A stretch of 64,000 nucleotides of DNA from JAAYTY01 sp964569245 (GCA_964569245.1 CAZMTK010000011.1:1-64000), one strand, 5' to 3'. Positions 26,171 to 33,853 are shown, numbered from the stretch's first letter. Made by a program: numbers and translations. The notes: generated by a model from the sequence alone, not told the origin.

Positions 26171-28216
26171 TCAGGCGCGGTCAGCGGACCTGCAGCCTCG
26201 GCGAGAAAGGCCCGCCGGCAGGAAGGCCAGCACTGCCGCGAAAAGCGCCAGGCCCGAAAGGGTCGCTCCCAGCGCAGGCAGGATGAGCATGGGCAGAGCA
26301 ACGCAGACTGCGGCGCTTCCGGCCAGGGCCCCCAGCTCGCAGATGCCCGCCGTTCTCGCCATGCCGGCCTCTCCGGCGGCTCCTGCGGCGGAGGCGAAGC
26401 CCGCTCCGGCCGATGCACCTGACAGAGCGGTGCAGGCCAGGCAGATCGCGGCAAGGGGGCCGCCCCCCAGCACGCCGGAGGAATACATGAGCATGGCGCC
26501 CGAGGCGGCAGCCGGCGGAAAGGCCGCGGCAAGGAGCACCTTCGCAGGAGATATGCTTCTCCTGAGGGCTCCCTCCGCGGCGGACCCGGCGGCGAACCCG
26601 CCCATGAAGCATGCCGTGACAGCTCCAACCAGAACCCATGCGGTTCCCAGGACCGACTGCACTATGAGAAGGCATAGCACCTCCAGCCCGGTGCCGGCGA
26701 TACCCGGCGCGAGCGTAGCGGCTGTGGCCGCCGGTCTTTTCAGGAGCACGGCTGACAGAATGGCGAGGGCGGCCGCCGCCGCCAGCGCCCATAGGACTTC
26801 CGACGCGGCCGATCCTCCGCCGTAAGCCCACCAGCCCGGCATGAGCATCCGGAAGGCGACCGGGTCCAGATCGGCGTTCGGCCGCGCACTTACCGAAACT
26901 GCGGGCTGCATGTACCTCTGCACGGCGCCCGGCGAGAGGTGCCACGAGAGGGACATCCTGTCGAGGAAGACCGGCTCGAATCCATCCGGGAGGCTGACGG
27001 ATGCTCCCAGCGATCCGGCCTCCGGCAGGGAGTCTCCCATCAGGAACAGGGCGCCTCCAAGGGGCACTATGAGGTTGGTGCGGAAAGGCGAGGCGGCCAG
27101 GATCGAGGCCGCTGCTCCTGCCTGCATCGGGGCCAGCCGGTTCTCGCCGAGAGGAAGGCTGAAGGCTAGAACCCCCCCCGGCGAGAGGGCTTCGCGGCAC
27201 TCTCCGAAGAATTCTCTCGTCAGCAGCCTGTTGCACGCCAACGTGAGCGGCATCGGCGTCGAAACGATTATCAGGTCGGCGCCCGATTCCATCGAGGAGA
27301 TGAACGACCTCGCATCCCCATGGCGGACGTCAGTCGAGCTGCTCTCTTGGATCCATTCGGAGCCTTCGGGCGAGAGGACCACGGTGGTGCTCACGCCAGG
27401 CCATGCCGCGGACATCTCCGCGACGTCGGGAGAGGAACCTGCATACGCGACGCGCTCGGGACGGGCCAGGGCCAGCGGCACGAGTGCGAGCTGTTCGGCA
27501 GCCTCGGGAGCCGAGTCCCACGCCTCGAGCACGCCCCCGCGGAAGAAGGCTCTCTGTCCGTCTTTCTCCATCACGGCGACCTCGCCCCACGGGGACGAGG
27601 ACACCTCGACCGTGGAGAAGCCGCTGGATCCGCCGCCGGCGATCGCGGAGTCGAGGATTCCAGCCGCGCCCGAGGCCAGGACGGCAGCGGCAGCAGCAGC
27701 CGCCATCATCCCTCCGCGAAGGCCCGCAGCGGCGATCCCGGCGCCCGCGAGACACAGCGCAGCGGCCGAGAGCGTGGTGCAAAGCATGTGTCTCGATGCC
27801 AGGGCGAACAGGGCTCCTCCCGCGAGAGCCCCCGCCGCCTCGGCGGCGCAGACTGCCGACGGGCGCGACCCGCCCCTCCATGGAGGGACGAAGACCGCTC
27901 CAGCCAGCAGTCCGGCCGGGACGGCCGCCGCCGCTGGAGATGCACCGGACAGCCTGGACAATGCTACGCCCGCAAGGGAAGCCGGGGGAAGGAGGCACAT
28001 CAGGAGGCCCCACGAGCCGGGTCCGGCCCTGAGGAAGGCCGAGACGGCGGCCCCGGCTCCAGACGAGAGGAGCCAGCCCGCGAGGGACAGAGCGGCGGCG
28101 AGCTCGCCCAGATGGCGGGCGTACAGAGACTCCCTCATGAGGAGGCTCTGGCAGAGCGTCGAGACCGCTCCGCCGGCCATCGCCATCGAGACGGATGCAC
28201 GCAGACCGGATCGCAC
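26171..28216 (-). CDS. Spermidine-synthase-like polytopic membrane protein
   Basis: The 681-residue protein has N-terminal membrane helices (about 1-200), a soluble methyltransferase-like middle (about 205-430), and more helices to the end. The layout matches membrane-bound spermidine-synthase-like fusion proteins. In the middle domain HGDARSFISSMESGADLIIVSTPMP and EFFGECREALSPGGVLAFSLP fit the second half of a spermidine synthase fold. The usual nucleotide loop GGGxG is replaced by AGSSPD, and I see no DExxYHE motif. It is therefore probably not an aminopropyltransferase. The start is GTG 28216, one base after the stop of the upstream gene. Confidence 0.7.
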   Translation of the reverse strand: MRSGLRASVSMAMAGGAVSTLCQSLLMRESLYARHLGELAAALSLAGWLLSSGAGAAVSAFLRAGPGSWGLLMCLLPPASLAGVALSRLSGASPAAAAVPAGLLAGAVFVPPWRGGSRPSAVCAAEAAGALAGGALFALASRHMLCTTLSAAALCLAGAGIAAAGLRGGMMAAAAAAAVLASGAAGILDSAIAGGGSSGFSTVEVSSSPWGEVAVMEKDGQRAFFRGGVLEAWDSAPEAAEQLALVPLALARPERVAYAGSSPDVAEMSAAWPGVSTTVVLSPEGSEWIQESSSTDVRHGDARSFISSMESGADLIIVSTPMPLTLACNRLLTREFFGECREALSPGGVLAFSLPLGENRLAPMQAGAAASILAASPFRTNLIVPLGGALFLMGDSLPEAGSLGASVSLPDGFEPVFLDRMSLSWHLSPGAVQRYMQPAVSVSARPNADLDPVAFRMLMPGWWAYGGGSAASEVLWALAAAAALAILSAVLLKRPAATAATLAPGIAGTGLEVLCLLIVQSVLGTAWVLVGAVTACFMGGFAAGSAAEGALRRSISPAKVLLAAAFPPAAASGAMLMYSSGVLGGGPLAAICLACTALSGASAGAGFASAAGAAGEAGMARTAGICELGALAGSAAVCVALPMLILPALGATLSGLALFAAVLAFLPAGLSRRGCRSADRA

Positions 28217-28217
28217 C

Positions 28218-29717
28218 TCAGGGAGCGGTCGGCGCCGGGCCGAAGACCTGGGCCTGGAACCTGTAGATCGCCGCCCCGTCGGCCCAGCTCCCGGGGGGCA
28301 GGCCGGCCTTCTGGCAGAGGCCCTCCAGAAACTCCTGCGGCGTAGTCCAGCCAGCCTCTCCCGGAACCTGGGGGAGGAGGACGCCGCTCGCACCTCCGCG
28401 CACGATGTAGAGGCCGTCGGTGCCTAGCCGCACGGAGAGCGGGTCGTCCATCAGCTCGAGAGGGGTGAGAACGGAGATCTCGTATTCGATCGAGCCGAGC
28501 TCTCCTGCCGTGATGGGGGGAAAGCGCGGATCCTCCAGCGCGGCGGACCACGCCATCATCGCGGTTGCGGCGCCGAGGGGGTACACCGGCCTGATCGTGC
28601 CGATGCAGCCCCTCAGGAGTCCGCCCTCCGTGTAGGTGACGAACACGCCCCGCAGGAGCCCCATGTCGCCTTCGGCAGAGGGCAGGGGCGGCCTCTCCGA
28701 TCTGGTGGCGGCTGCAGACAGGTTCTGCTCCACTATGCGGCAGAGCTCCAGTCTGGTCTCCGTGCCGAGGGGCGCTCTCGCAGCCGCAGGATCCGCGGTT
28801 ACGACCGCGGAGGCATAGCCTACAACGGACTCGGGGTTGCCGCCGGCGTCGGCGCTGCTGGCCATGCCTAGCACCGTCCGCTCGGCGTTCCCGAAGAGCT
28901 CCGAGTATGCGAGGACCACCGCCATCGGGATCCTTCCGCAGGCGAACGTCTCGACCCCCCTCGGAAGACGTGCCCGGGAGGTGGCGTCGAGGAAGCCTTC
29001 CATAGGGAGCGTGCTCCATGCGGCCATCGTCACCGAGTCGGCCGTGCGAGACAGGGCCAGCGGCGGGTAGTGAGACAGGTCCGAGCTGGCAATGACCAGT
29101 ATCGAAGCATCTGCGGACTCTGCGTAGAGGAGCTCTGCAAGCAGCCTGATGGAGTTCGGATCGGTGCTGCCCGCCAGAACGGGAACCAGGCGCCACCCAG
29201 GCTCGAGGGCCGACAGGAGGAAGGGGAGCTGCACCTCGACCGCATGCTCGCCGGCATGTTCCGAACCGCCCCTCGAGCAGGACGGGTGCGCCCTGATCAG
29301 CCTGCGTGCGGCGGCGGTGTCGATCTCCACGGCGCCCATGGGGGTGAGGAACGGGCCGCCGTCGTAGACCGAGAAGCCCAGGACGGGGGCGGTGTGGGCG
29401 GGCGCGATGACATAGACGACATCGTAGCGCCGTCCTTCGAGGCACTGGTAGAGGAGCGCCGCTGTAGGGGCGGAATAGACGTATCCAGCGTGCGGAGCGA
29501 CGCCGGCCACGATCTCGCCTGCGGGGACGGCCGGCGGATCTGCGGCGTCGATCAGGCTGTCCACCAGCGAGGCCAGGACCTCTCCGTCGGCTGGATAGAA
29601 CGAGCCCGCGACGGCCGGGGGCCTGACCTCCACAGGGGAGGCCGCGGCCCCGGACCTGCCGGGACCCTCGCAGGAAGCCGCCAGCAAAGCCGTCGCAGCC
29701 GCCAGTGCGATCCTCAT
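28218..29717 (-). CDS. amrB: AmmeMemoRadiSam proteins B (Memo) and A (AMMECR1) fused, predicted lipoprotein
   Basis: Residues 1-16 form a lipoprotein signal (MRIALAAATALLAASC, lipid on C16), so the protein should be anchored in the envelope. Residues about 30-300 are a Memo domain with PHAGYVYS, VIAPAHTAP, IASSDLSHYPPL and FACGRIPMAV, which hold the His/Asp/Cys site known in MEMO1. Residues about 325-495 are an AMMECR1 domain with the signature GGLLRGCIGT. In many bacteria A and B are separate cytoplasmic-looking proteins encoded beside the radical SAM partner. The start ATG 29717 overlaps the small upstream gene as ATGA. The biochemical role of the trio is unknown. Confidence 0.88.
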   Translation of the reverse strand: MRIALAAATALLAASCEGPGRSGAAASPVEVRPPAVAGSFYPADGEVLASLVDSLIDAADPPAVPAGEIVAGVAPHAGYVYSAPTAALLYQCLEGRRYDVVYVIAPAHTAPVLGFSVYDGGPFLTPMGAVEIDTAAARRLIRAHPSCSRGGSEHAGEHAVEVQLPFLLSALEPGWRLVPVLAGSTDPNSIRLLAELLYAESADASILVIASSDLSHYPPLALSRTADSVTMAAWSTLPMEGFLDATSRARLPRGVETFACGRIPMAVVLAYSELFGNAERTVLGMASSADAGGNPESVVGYASAVVTADPAAARAPLGTETRLELCRIVEQNLSAAATRSERPPLPSAEGDMGLLRGVFVTYTEGGLLRGCIGTIRPVYPLGAATAMMAWSAALEDPRFPPITAGELGSIEYEISVLTPLELMDDPLSVRLGTDGLYIVRGGASGVLLPQVPGEAGWTTPQEFLEGLCQKAGLPPGSWADGAAIYRFQAQVFGPAPTAP

Positions 29718-29872
29718 CCCGCCAGCCTCCTCCAGTGACATGCCCTGTGTCCGGACAGCCCTGACACGTCCGGGACAGCCCTGCCTGCCTGTGCGCTCGA
29801 GGCCAGAAGTGCCGCAGCGAGGGACAGGAGCGCCGCAAAGAACGACCGCCTTCCCATGATGCCCGTCATCAT
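29714..29872 (-). CDS. Small secreted peptide with Tat-like signal, coupled to the AmmeMemoRadiSam genes
   Basis: This 52-residue frame begins 14 bases after the radical SAM stop. It has a GGAGG site seven bases before ATG 29872 and ends in an ATGA overlap with the lipoprotein gene, so translation is very likely. The product has a twin-arginine-like signal (MGRRSFFAALLSLAAALL) ending SSAQA. Cleavage there would leave a mature tail of only about 23 residues (GRAVPDVSGLSGHRACHWRR plus LAG) with one Cys and two His. I know no family for it. It could be a peptide partner or substrate of the neighbouring radical SAM enzyme, or merely a coupling leader. Confidence 0.6.
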   Translation of the reverse strand: MMTGIMGRRSFFAALLSLAAALLASSAQAGRAVPDVSGLSGHRACHWRRLAG

Positions 29873-29886
29873 GCCGCAACCTCCAT

Positions 29887-30864
29887 CTAGCGCCACCTGC
29901 CGGGGATGGCGGTTCCGCAGGACGGGCAGGCCCCGTCCACCAGAACGTTCGACTCGACAGTGTAGCCCGACCTGACGATCAGCGCGTCTCCGCACGAGGG
30001 GCAGAAGGTCGTCGCTCCGTCCCGGGCGGCTACGTTTCCAGTGTAGACATGCTCGAAACCGGCGTCTCTGGCGATGTCCCTCGCCGTCTGGAGCGTTGCG
30101 AGCGGAGTGGGCGGCACGTCCAGAAGCCTGTACATCGGGAAGAACCTCGAGAAATGGAGCGGAGTCGAGCTGCCCGCCCTGGAAGCAAGCTCGCCGACCA
30201 GCGCCTCGAAGTCCCTGCTCGTGTCGTTCCATCCCGGAATGACGAGGTTCGTCACCTCCAGCCAGACGCCCTCCTCCAGAAGAACCTCGAGACTCCGAAG
30301 AACCGGTGCGAGCGTGCCGCGGCACATGGTCCTGTAGAAGGAGTCCGTAGCCCCCTTCACATCGAGGTTGGCGGCGTCCATCACAGCAGCCAGCTCTCTG
30401 AGGGGCCCCTCGTTGATGTAGCCGGCTGTCACGAGGATGTTCGCCAGCCCGGCCTCCCTCGCGAGCGCGGCCGTGTCGGCGACGTACTCGAACCAGACCA
30501 CGGGCTCGGTGTAGGTATAGGAAATGGAGCGGCACCCGGCCCTCGACGCCTCCTCGACCACCTCGCGCGGAGGCATGTCGTACGGCGGCACGTCCTCCGG
30601 CGCTGCCTGGGAGATCTCCCAGTTCTGGCAGCCCAGACACCCGAGGTTGCAGCCGACGCAGGCGATGGAGAAGGATGCCGACCCGGGGAGAAAATGGAAC
30701 AGGGGCTTCTTCTCGACCGGGTCCACGGAAACCGCCACAGGTTTGCCGTAGACGAGGCTGACGAGCTCTCCGCTGCGGTTCAGCCTCACTTTGCACGTCC
30801 CCCGCTCCCCGGGCCGTATGACGCAGGCGTGGGGACACAGGACGCACTGGACGGTGTCAGTCAT
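29887..30864 (-). CDS. amrS: AmmeMemoRadiSam system radical SAM enzyme
   Basis: The 325-residue enzyme resembles pyruvate formate-lyase activating enzymes. The cluster motif is C72-C76-C79 in VGCNLGCLGCQNWEI. The N-terminus has CVLCPHACVIRPGERGTC. The core has SYTYTEPVVWFEY and the AANLDVKGATDSFYR strand-loop. The C-terminus has a zinc-ribbon-like pair, CPSCGDAL and CPSCGTAI. These features are those of the TIGR04337-type protein. Its reaction is not established. It overlaps the upstream small secreted gene by 8 bases and is followed by the Tat-peptide gene, so the group is a tight operon. Confidence 0.92.
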   Translation of the reverse strand: MTDTVQCVLCPHACVIRPGERGTCKVRLNRSGELVSLVYGKPVAVSVDPVEKKPLFHFLPGSASFSIACVGCNLGCLGCQNWEISQAAPEDVPPYDMPPREVVEEASRAGCRSISYTYTEPVVWFEYVADTAALAREAGLANILVTAGYINEGPLRELAAVMDAANLDVKGATDSFYRTMCRGTLAPVLRSLEVLLEEGVWLEVTNLVIPGWNDTSRDFEALVGELASRAGSSTPLHFSRFFPMYRLLDVPPTPLATLQTARDIARDAGFEHVYTGNVAARDGATTFCPSCGDALIVRSGYTVESNVLVDGACPSCGTAIPGRWR

Positions 30865-31102
30865 CTTCAGGGAGCACCGCGCACCAGTCGCAGGGATGGT
30901 CGCTGAGAAAGCCCTCGTCTATCAGGCGCTCGACGAGCTCCATGTCGGCTGGCTCGGGCGGTGCCTTTGCGGCGGTTGGAGAGACTCTCCGGGAGAGGAG
31001 ATCTCCGATCAGGGGGACAGCCTCGACGAACTCCCGCGCGGTTGAAGGGGCTCCGCCGGTAGCGGTCAGGGCCAGAACGGCTGCGAGGAAGAAGATGCCC
31101 AT
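30857..31102 (-). CDS. Small secreted protein with C-terminal CxxC
   Basis: The 81-residue product has a signal sequence (MGIFFLAAVLALTATGG). A mature part of about 60 residues has two helices (REFVEAVPLIGDLLSRR; PADMELVERLIDEGF) and ends SDHPCDWCAVLPEDD. The start ATG 31102 has GGAGG six bases upstream, and the stop lies inside the start of the radical SAM gene (8-base overlap). It is therefore the first gene of the AmmeMemoRadiSam operon, directly behind a promoter. No family is recognised. The CxxC could bind metal, form a disulfide, or be the site of modification. Confidence 0.65.
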   Translation of the reverse strand: MGIFFLAAVLALTATGGAPSTAREFVEAVPLIGDLLSRRVSPTAAKAPPEPADMELVERLIDEGFLSDHPCDWCAVLPEDD

Positions 31103-31119
31103 GCGTTGCCTCCGGGAGT

Positions 31120-31148
31120 AATCTACCCTCGAGCGGGCTCCGGGTCAC
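31120..31148 (-). promoter_or_regulatory. Probable promoter of the AmmeMemoRadiSam operon
   Basis: On the minus strand there is GTGACC (31143-31148), a 17-base spacer and TAGATT (31120-31125). The predicted transcript starts about 10-15 bases before the GGAGG site of the small secreted gene at 31102. On the opposite strand a TATATT (31176-31181) lies just before the Mut7-C gene, so the 85-base gap probably fires both ways. Confidence 0.5.
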
Positions 31149-31187
31149 AGGCGGGGCCTGGGGCGCCTTGCCGGGTATATTGCAGTC

Positions 31188-31982
31188 ATGGAAGCGGCCG
31201 GCATTGCTGGCACGGTGACTGTGAGGCCGTACGGAAGCCTGCGCGACTTCCTGTCTCCGGGGCGCCGGGGTCTCGAGATCGCCGTGCGGACGGATGGCAG
31301 GGCTCCCGTGAGGCACGTCGCGGGGGCTGCGGGGATACCGTTCCCGGAAATCGAAGCGGTTCTGCTGGATGGAGAGCCCGTTGGGCTCGACGCTGTGCCC
31401 GCCCCCGGATCGAGGCTGGCCCTGTACCCGTCCTCCGGACAGGGGTTGACTCCCGCGGGCCCCGCTCTGCGTCCGTCGCTGGCGCGGCCCCCCTCTTTCG
31501 TGCTCGACGCCAGTCTGGGCAGGCTCGCACGAATACTCAGGCTGCTGGGTTTCCATGCAGAGTACCGGCCGGCCGTGGATCCCGCCCTGCTCGTGGAGCT
31601 GGCCTCGTCCTCCGGGTCGGTGCTCCTCTCGCGGGAGAGGAGGCTCCTGATGCGCCGGGGCGTGGTGCACGGCAGATGGATCCGGAGCGGCGACCCGCGC
31701 GAGCAGGCGGTGGAGGTCGCCGTATCTCTCGGGCTGTCGCAGGAAATCCGCCTCTTCCGGCTCTGCTCGAAGTGCGGCGGTGACATAGACCTCGTCGCGA
31801 AGAACGAAGTCGAGCACCTCCTCGAGCCGCTGACCAGGGAGCACTACGAGGAGTTCTGGCGTTGCGGAGGTTGCGGACGGATCTACTGGGCCGGCTCCCA
31901 TCTGCCTGCGCTGAAGTCTCTTCTGGAGGGGATAGCGGAGGCGTGCGGCAGTCCGCTCACGCCGGAGCCGCCCATGGATTAG
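31188..31982 (+). CDS. Mut7-C RNase-domain protein with N-terminal ubiquitin-like domain
   Basis: Residues about 8-85 form a MoaD/ThiS-like beta-grasp (VRPYGSLRDFL; IEAVLLDGEPVGLDAVPAPG) of the Mut7-C_ub type. Residues about 100-190 are the Mut7-C PIN-like domain with FVLDASLGRLARILRLLGF (D107) and LLSRERRL. A zinc ribbon closes it with C193-C196 and C226-C229. Domains of this type are predicted RNases. The start ATG 31188 has no purine-rich ribosome site; a TATATT box sits only 6 bases upstream, so the message may be leaderless. Confidence 0.85.
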   Translation: MEAAGIAGTVTVRPYGSLRDFLSPGRRGLEIAVRTDGRAPVRHVAGAAGIPFPEIEAVLLDGEPVGLDAVPAPGSRLALYPSSGQGLTPAGPALRPSLARPPSFVLDASLGRLARILRLLGFHAEYRPAVDPALLVELASSSGSVLLSRERRLLMRRGVVHGRWIRSGDPREQAVEVAVSLGLSQEIRLFRLCSKCGGDIDLVAKNEVEHLLEPLTREHYEEFWRCGGCGRIYWAGSHLPALKSLLEGIAEACGSPLTPEPPMD

Positions 31983-32075
31983 ATTCCCACGCGAAGTGCG
32001 GCACCACTTGCAGCCGCCTCCCAGGCGCGCCCGGCGCGTGGTCGGAGGCACAGGCACCGGAGACGGAGAGAAGGA

Positions 32076-33476
32076 ATGGGCAGGGCTGTATCCCAGCCGG
32101 GCTCCGAGCTGAGGCGGACCATAGACATTTCGATAGGCGAGGGCCTCTTCTCGCAGATATATGCGGGGCTTGCAGGCCCGGGCTCGGTCTTCGTGACGAA
32201 GCTTGCATACCATCTCGGCGCCGGCCCCATGCAGTTCAGCGTCCTCTCGGCGATAGGCATGGTCTCGCAGGTGTTCCAGCCTCTCGGCCTGGCGATCACG
32301 CGAAGCCTCACGGCGCGCAAGCGCGCGGTCATAGCGCTTGCCGCAGCCGGGCGTGCGATGACGCCGCTGTACGGCCTCCTGCCCCTGCTGCTCCCGAGGA
32401 GGGACGCGCTTGACGCCTTCCTCCTGCTGTTCTTCGCCGTGACATCCGTGCTGGCCGTGGGTACCAACGCCTGGATGGGCTGGATAGGCGACATGGTGCC
32501 AACGAGGTTCAGGGGCAGGTTCTTCGCGAGGAGGAACCAGGTGCTGATGCTCGTGGGGCTCGTTTCGGGCTTCGTGTTCAGCGCCGCGATAGACCTTTTC
32601 GACAGCGAGCCGGGGCCCGTAGCGTCCTGGATGTCGGGGATCCTGGGGCTGCCGCCGATGGCCGGGAGGGCCGGGACTGCATTCCTCGTGCTCTTCTGCC
32701 TCGCGGGGGTGATCGGGCTTTCCGGGCTTGCGATACTCGCCAGGCAGCCTGAGAGGAGCAAGGTCGTCGAGACAGCGACCTGGGGCTCGATGATGGCGAA
32801 GCCGCTCCGGGATCCCGATTTCAGGCGGCTGGCCGTCTGGGGCGTCTGGTGGCTGATGGCCCTCGGCATCGGCGCGCCCTTCTGGCAGCCTTTCATGATA
32901 GGCGAGCTGGGCATGAGCGTCCTCATGATAATGCTCTACGGAACGATCTCGACGGTTGCGGGTCTGCTGTCGCTCCGTGCCTGGGGGCGCTTCATAGACC
33001 GCTACGGGAACAAGAACGCCATGCGGTGCGCCATCGTCATGGCTGCGATGAACCCTCTCTTCTGGGTGGCGGCCTCGCGGTCGCGGATCTTCCTCATCTA
33101 CGGGGAGGCTTTCGTATCCGGGATCACCTGGGCGGGGGCGGGCATCGTGATGGCCAACTTCGTGCTCTCCGTGGCGCCGAAGCAGGAGCAGCAGGCATGG
33201 TCGGGAATGTTCAGCGCGCTGACGGGGTTGGCGATGATGGTCACGGCCCTGGCGTCGGGCGCGCTGATGCCGGGGTCCGTGAGTCTGCTGGGCATGGACC
33301 TGCACCCAATGCAGGTTCTCTTCCTGGTCGGCTCCGCGGCCAGGCTGACGGCGCTGATACCCCTGTCGGGCGTAAGGGAGCAGAGCGTGCCCTTCACCGC
33401 GGTAGTGAGGAGGATCCAGCAGTTCGCAGCCGTCCGCGTCCTCAACCTTACCGCGATCATCCACCCCCGCAGGTAG
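32076..33476 (+). CDS. Major facilitator superfamily transporter
   Basis: The 466-residue product has about twelve hydrophobic helices in two halves joined by a charged loop near residues 225-255 (RQPERSKVVETATWGSMMAK). The N-terminal half has a GLFSQIYAGLAGPGSVFVTKL opening, and a loop VPTRFRGRFFARRNQ that matches the MFS motif position between helices. This kind of MFS protein is often left unassigned; the substrate cannot be read. The gene stands alone, converges on atpC, and its last codons are repeated on both sides of the assembly gap. The start has a GGAGAGAAGGA region just upstream. Confidence 0.85.
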   Translation: MGRAVSQPGSELRRTIDISIGEGLFSQIYAGLAGPGSVFVTKLAYHLGAGPMQFSVLSAIGMVSQVFQPLGLAITRSLTARKRAVIALAAAGRAMTPLYGLLPLLLPRRDALDAFLLLFFAVTSVLAVGTNAWMGWIGDMVPTRFRGRFFARRNQVLMLVGLVSGFVFSAAIDLFDSEPGPVASWMSGILGLPPMAGRAGTAFLVLFCLAGVIGLSGLAILARQPERSKVVETATWGSMMAKPLRDPDFRRLAVWGVWWLMALGIGAPFWQPFMIGELGMSVLMIMLYGTISTVAGLLSLRAWGRFIDRYGNKNAMRCAIVMAAMNPLFWVAASRSRIFLIYGEAFVSGITWAGAGIVMANFVLSVAPKQEQQAWSGMFSALTGLAMMVTALASGALMPGSVSLLGMDLHPMQVLFLVGSAARLTALIPLSGVREQSVPFTAVVRRIQQFAAVRVLNLTAIIHPRR

Positions 33477-33524
33477 CCCCCCCTGCCACAGTATCAGGTT
33501 GAAGAAGCTTGAGAAACCCCTTCT
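33470..33524. repeat. Left copy of the 55-base contig-end overlap
   Basis: These 55 bases, which include the MFS stop codon, are identical to 33625-33679 on the other side of the N-run. Exactly 55 shared bases is what contig ends share in a k=55 graph assembly. It holds one 36-base repeat unit at 33485-33520. Confidence 0.9.
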
Positions 33525-33624
33525 NNNNNNNNNNNNNNNNNNNNNNNNNNNNNNNNNNNNNNNNNNNNNNNNNNNNNNNNNNNNNNNNNNNNNNNNNNNN
33601 NNNNNNNNNNNNNNNNNNNNNNNN
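33525..33624. other. Assembly gap of exactly 100 N
   Basis: The round length marks a scaffolding placeholder. Because the two flanks share 55 identical bases, the true sequence may have no missing bases here and may even be about 155 bases shorter, unless extra repeat copies were collapsed. Any reading frame across the N is meaningless. Confidence 0.98.
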
Positions 33625-33639
33625 CAGGTAGCCCCCCCT

Positions 33640-33732
33640 GCCACAGTATCAGGTTGAAGAAGCTTGAGAAACCCCTTCTTTAGATTAGGTGATTCTGCCA
33701 CAGTATCAGGTTGAAGAAGCTTGAGAAACCCC
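33640..33732. repeat. Two direct copies of a 36-base repeat, 57-base period
   Basis: Copies at 33640-33675 and 33697-33732 (a third at 33485-33520) begin GCCACAGTATCAGGTTGAAG and end GAGAAACCCC. They are separated by a 21-base AT-rich spacer. All three copies are identical in the 36 bases. The spacing is too short for an ordinary CRISPR, and no cas gene is present. Confidence 0.85.
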
Positions 33733-33853
33733 ATCTTTAAATTATTCTAGACATGATGCATAATGATAAAAAGTATATCTTCGTGTTGTACAAAGAATGT
33801 TTATTTATTGAATAACAAGCGATTGCGGGGATTTCTCAAGCTTCTTCAACCTG
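33702..33853. repeat. Inverted-repeat element with AT-rich centre at the end of atpC
   Basis: An arm of about 27 bases at 33706-33732 (starting TCAGGTTGAAGAAGC) recurs inverted at 33825-33852 with a single-base insertion. The roughly 95 bases between the arms are strongly AT-rich, unlike the GC-rich surroundings, and encode nothing I can support. The overall shape, about 150 bases with matching inverted ends, is that of a MITE-like or other small repeat element. The atpC stop codon lies inside the right arm. The rest of the gene-free stretch 33477-33845 is the gap and the direct repeats. Confidence 0.7.

Noticed and set aside
28135..29838. 567-codon minus-strand open frame overlapping the Memo-AMMECR1 gene
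   Set aside because: It is the same DNA in another frame, with a low-complexity Arg/Gly/Ala product and no motif.
33485..33732. Possible CRISPR array with 36-base repeats
   Set aside because: Only two or three copies are present, one pair with a 21-base spacer that is too short. One copy is inverted and no cas genes lie nearby. A hidden longer array in the gap cannot be fully excluded, but the 55-base duplicate explains the gap better.
30867..33734. Very long minus-strand open frame running through the N-run
   Set aside because: It is antisense to the MFS and Mut7-C genes, is rich in Arg/Pro/Gly as high-GC shadow frames are, and is only open because N was read through.
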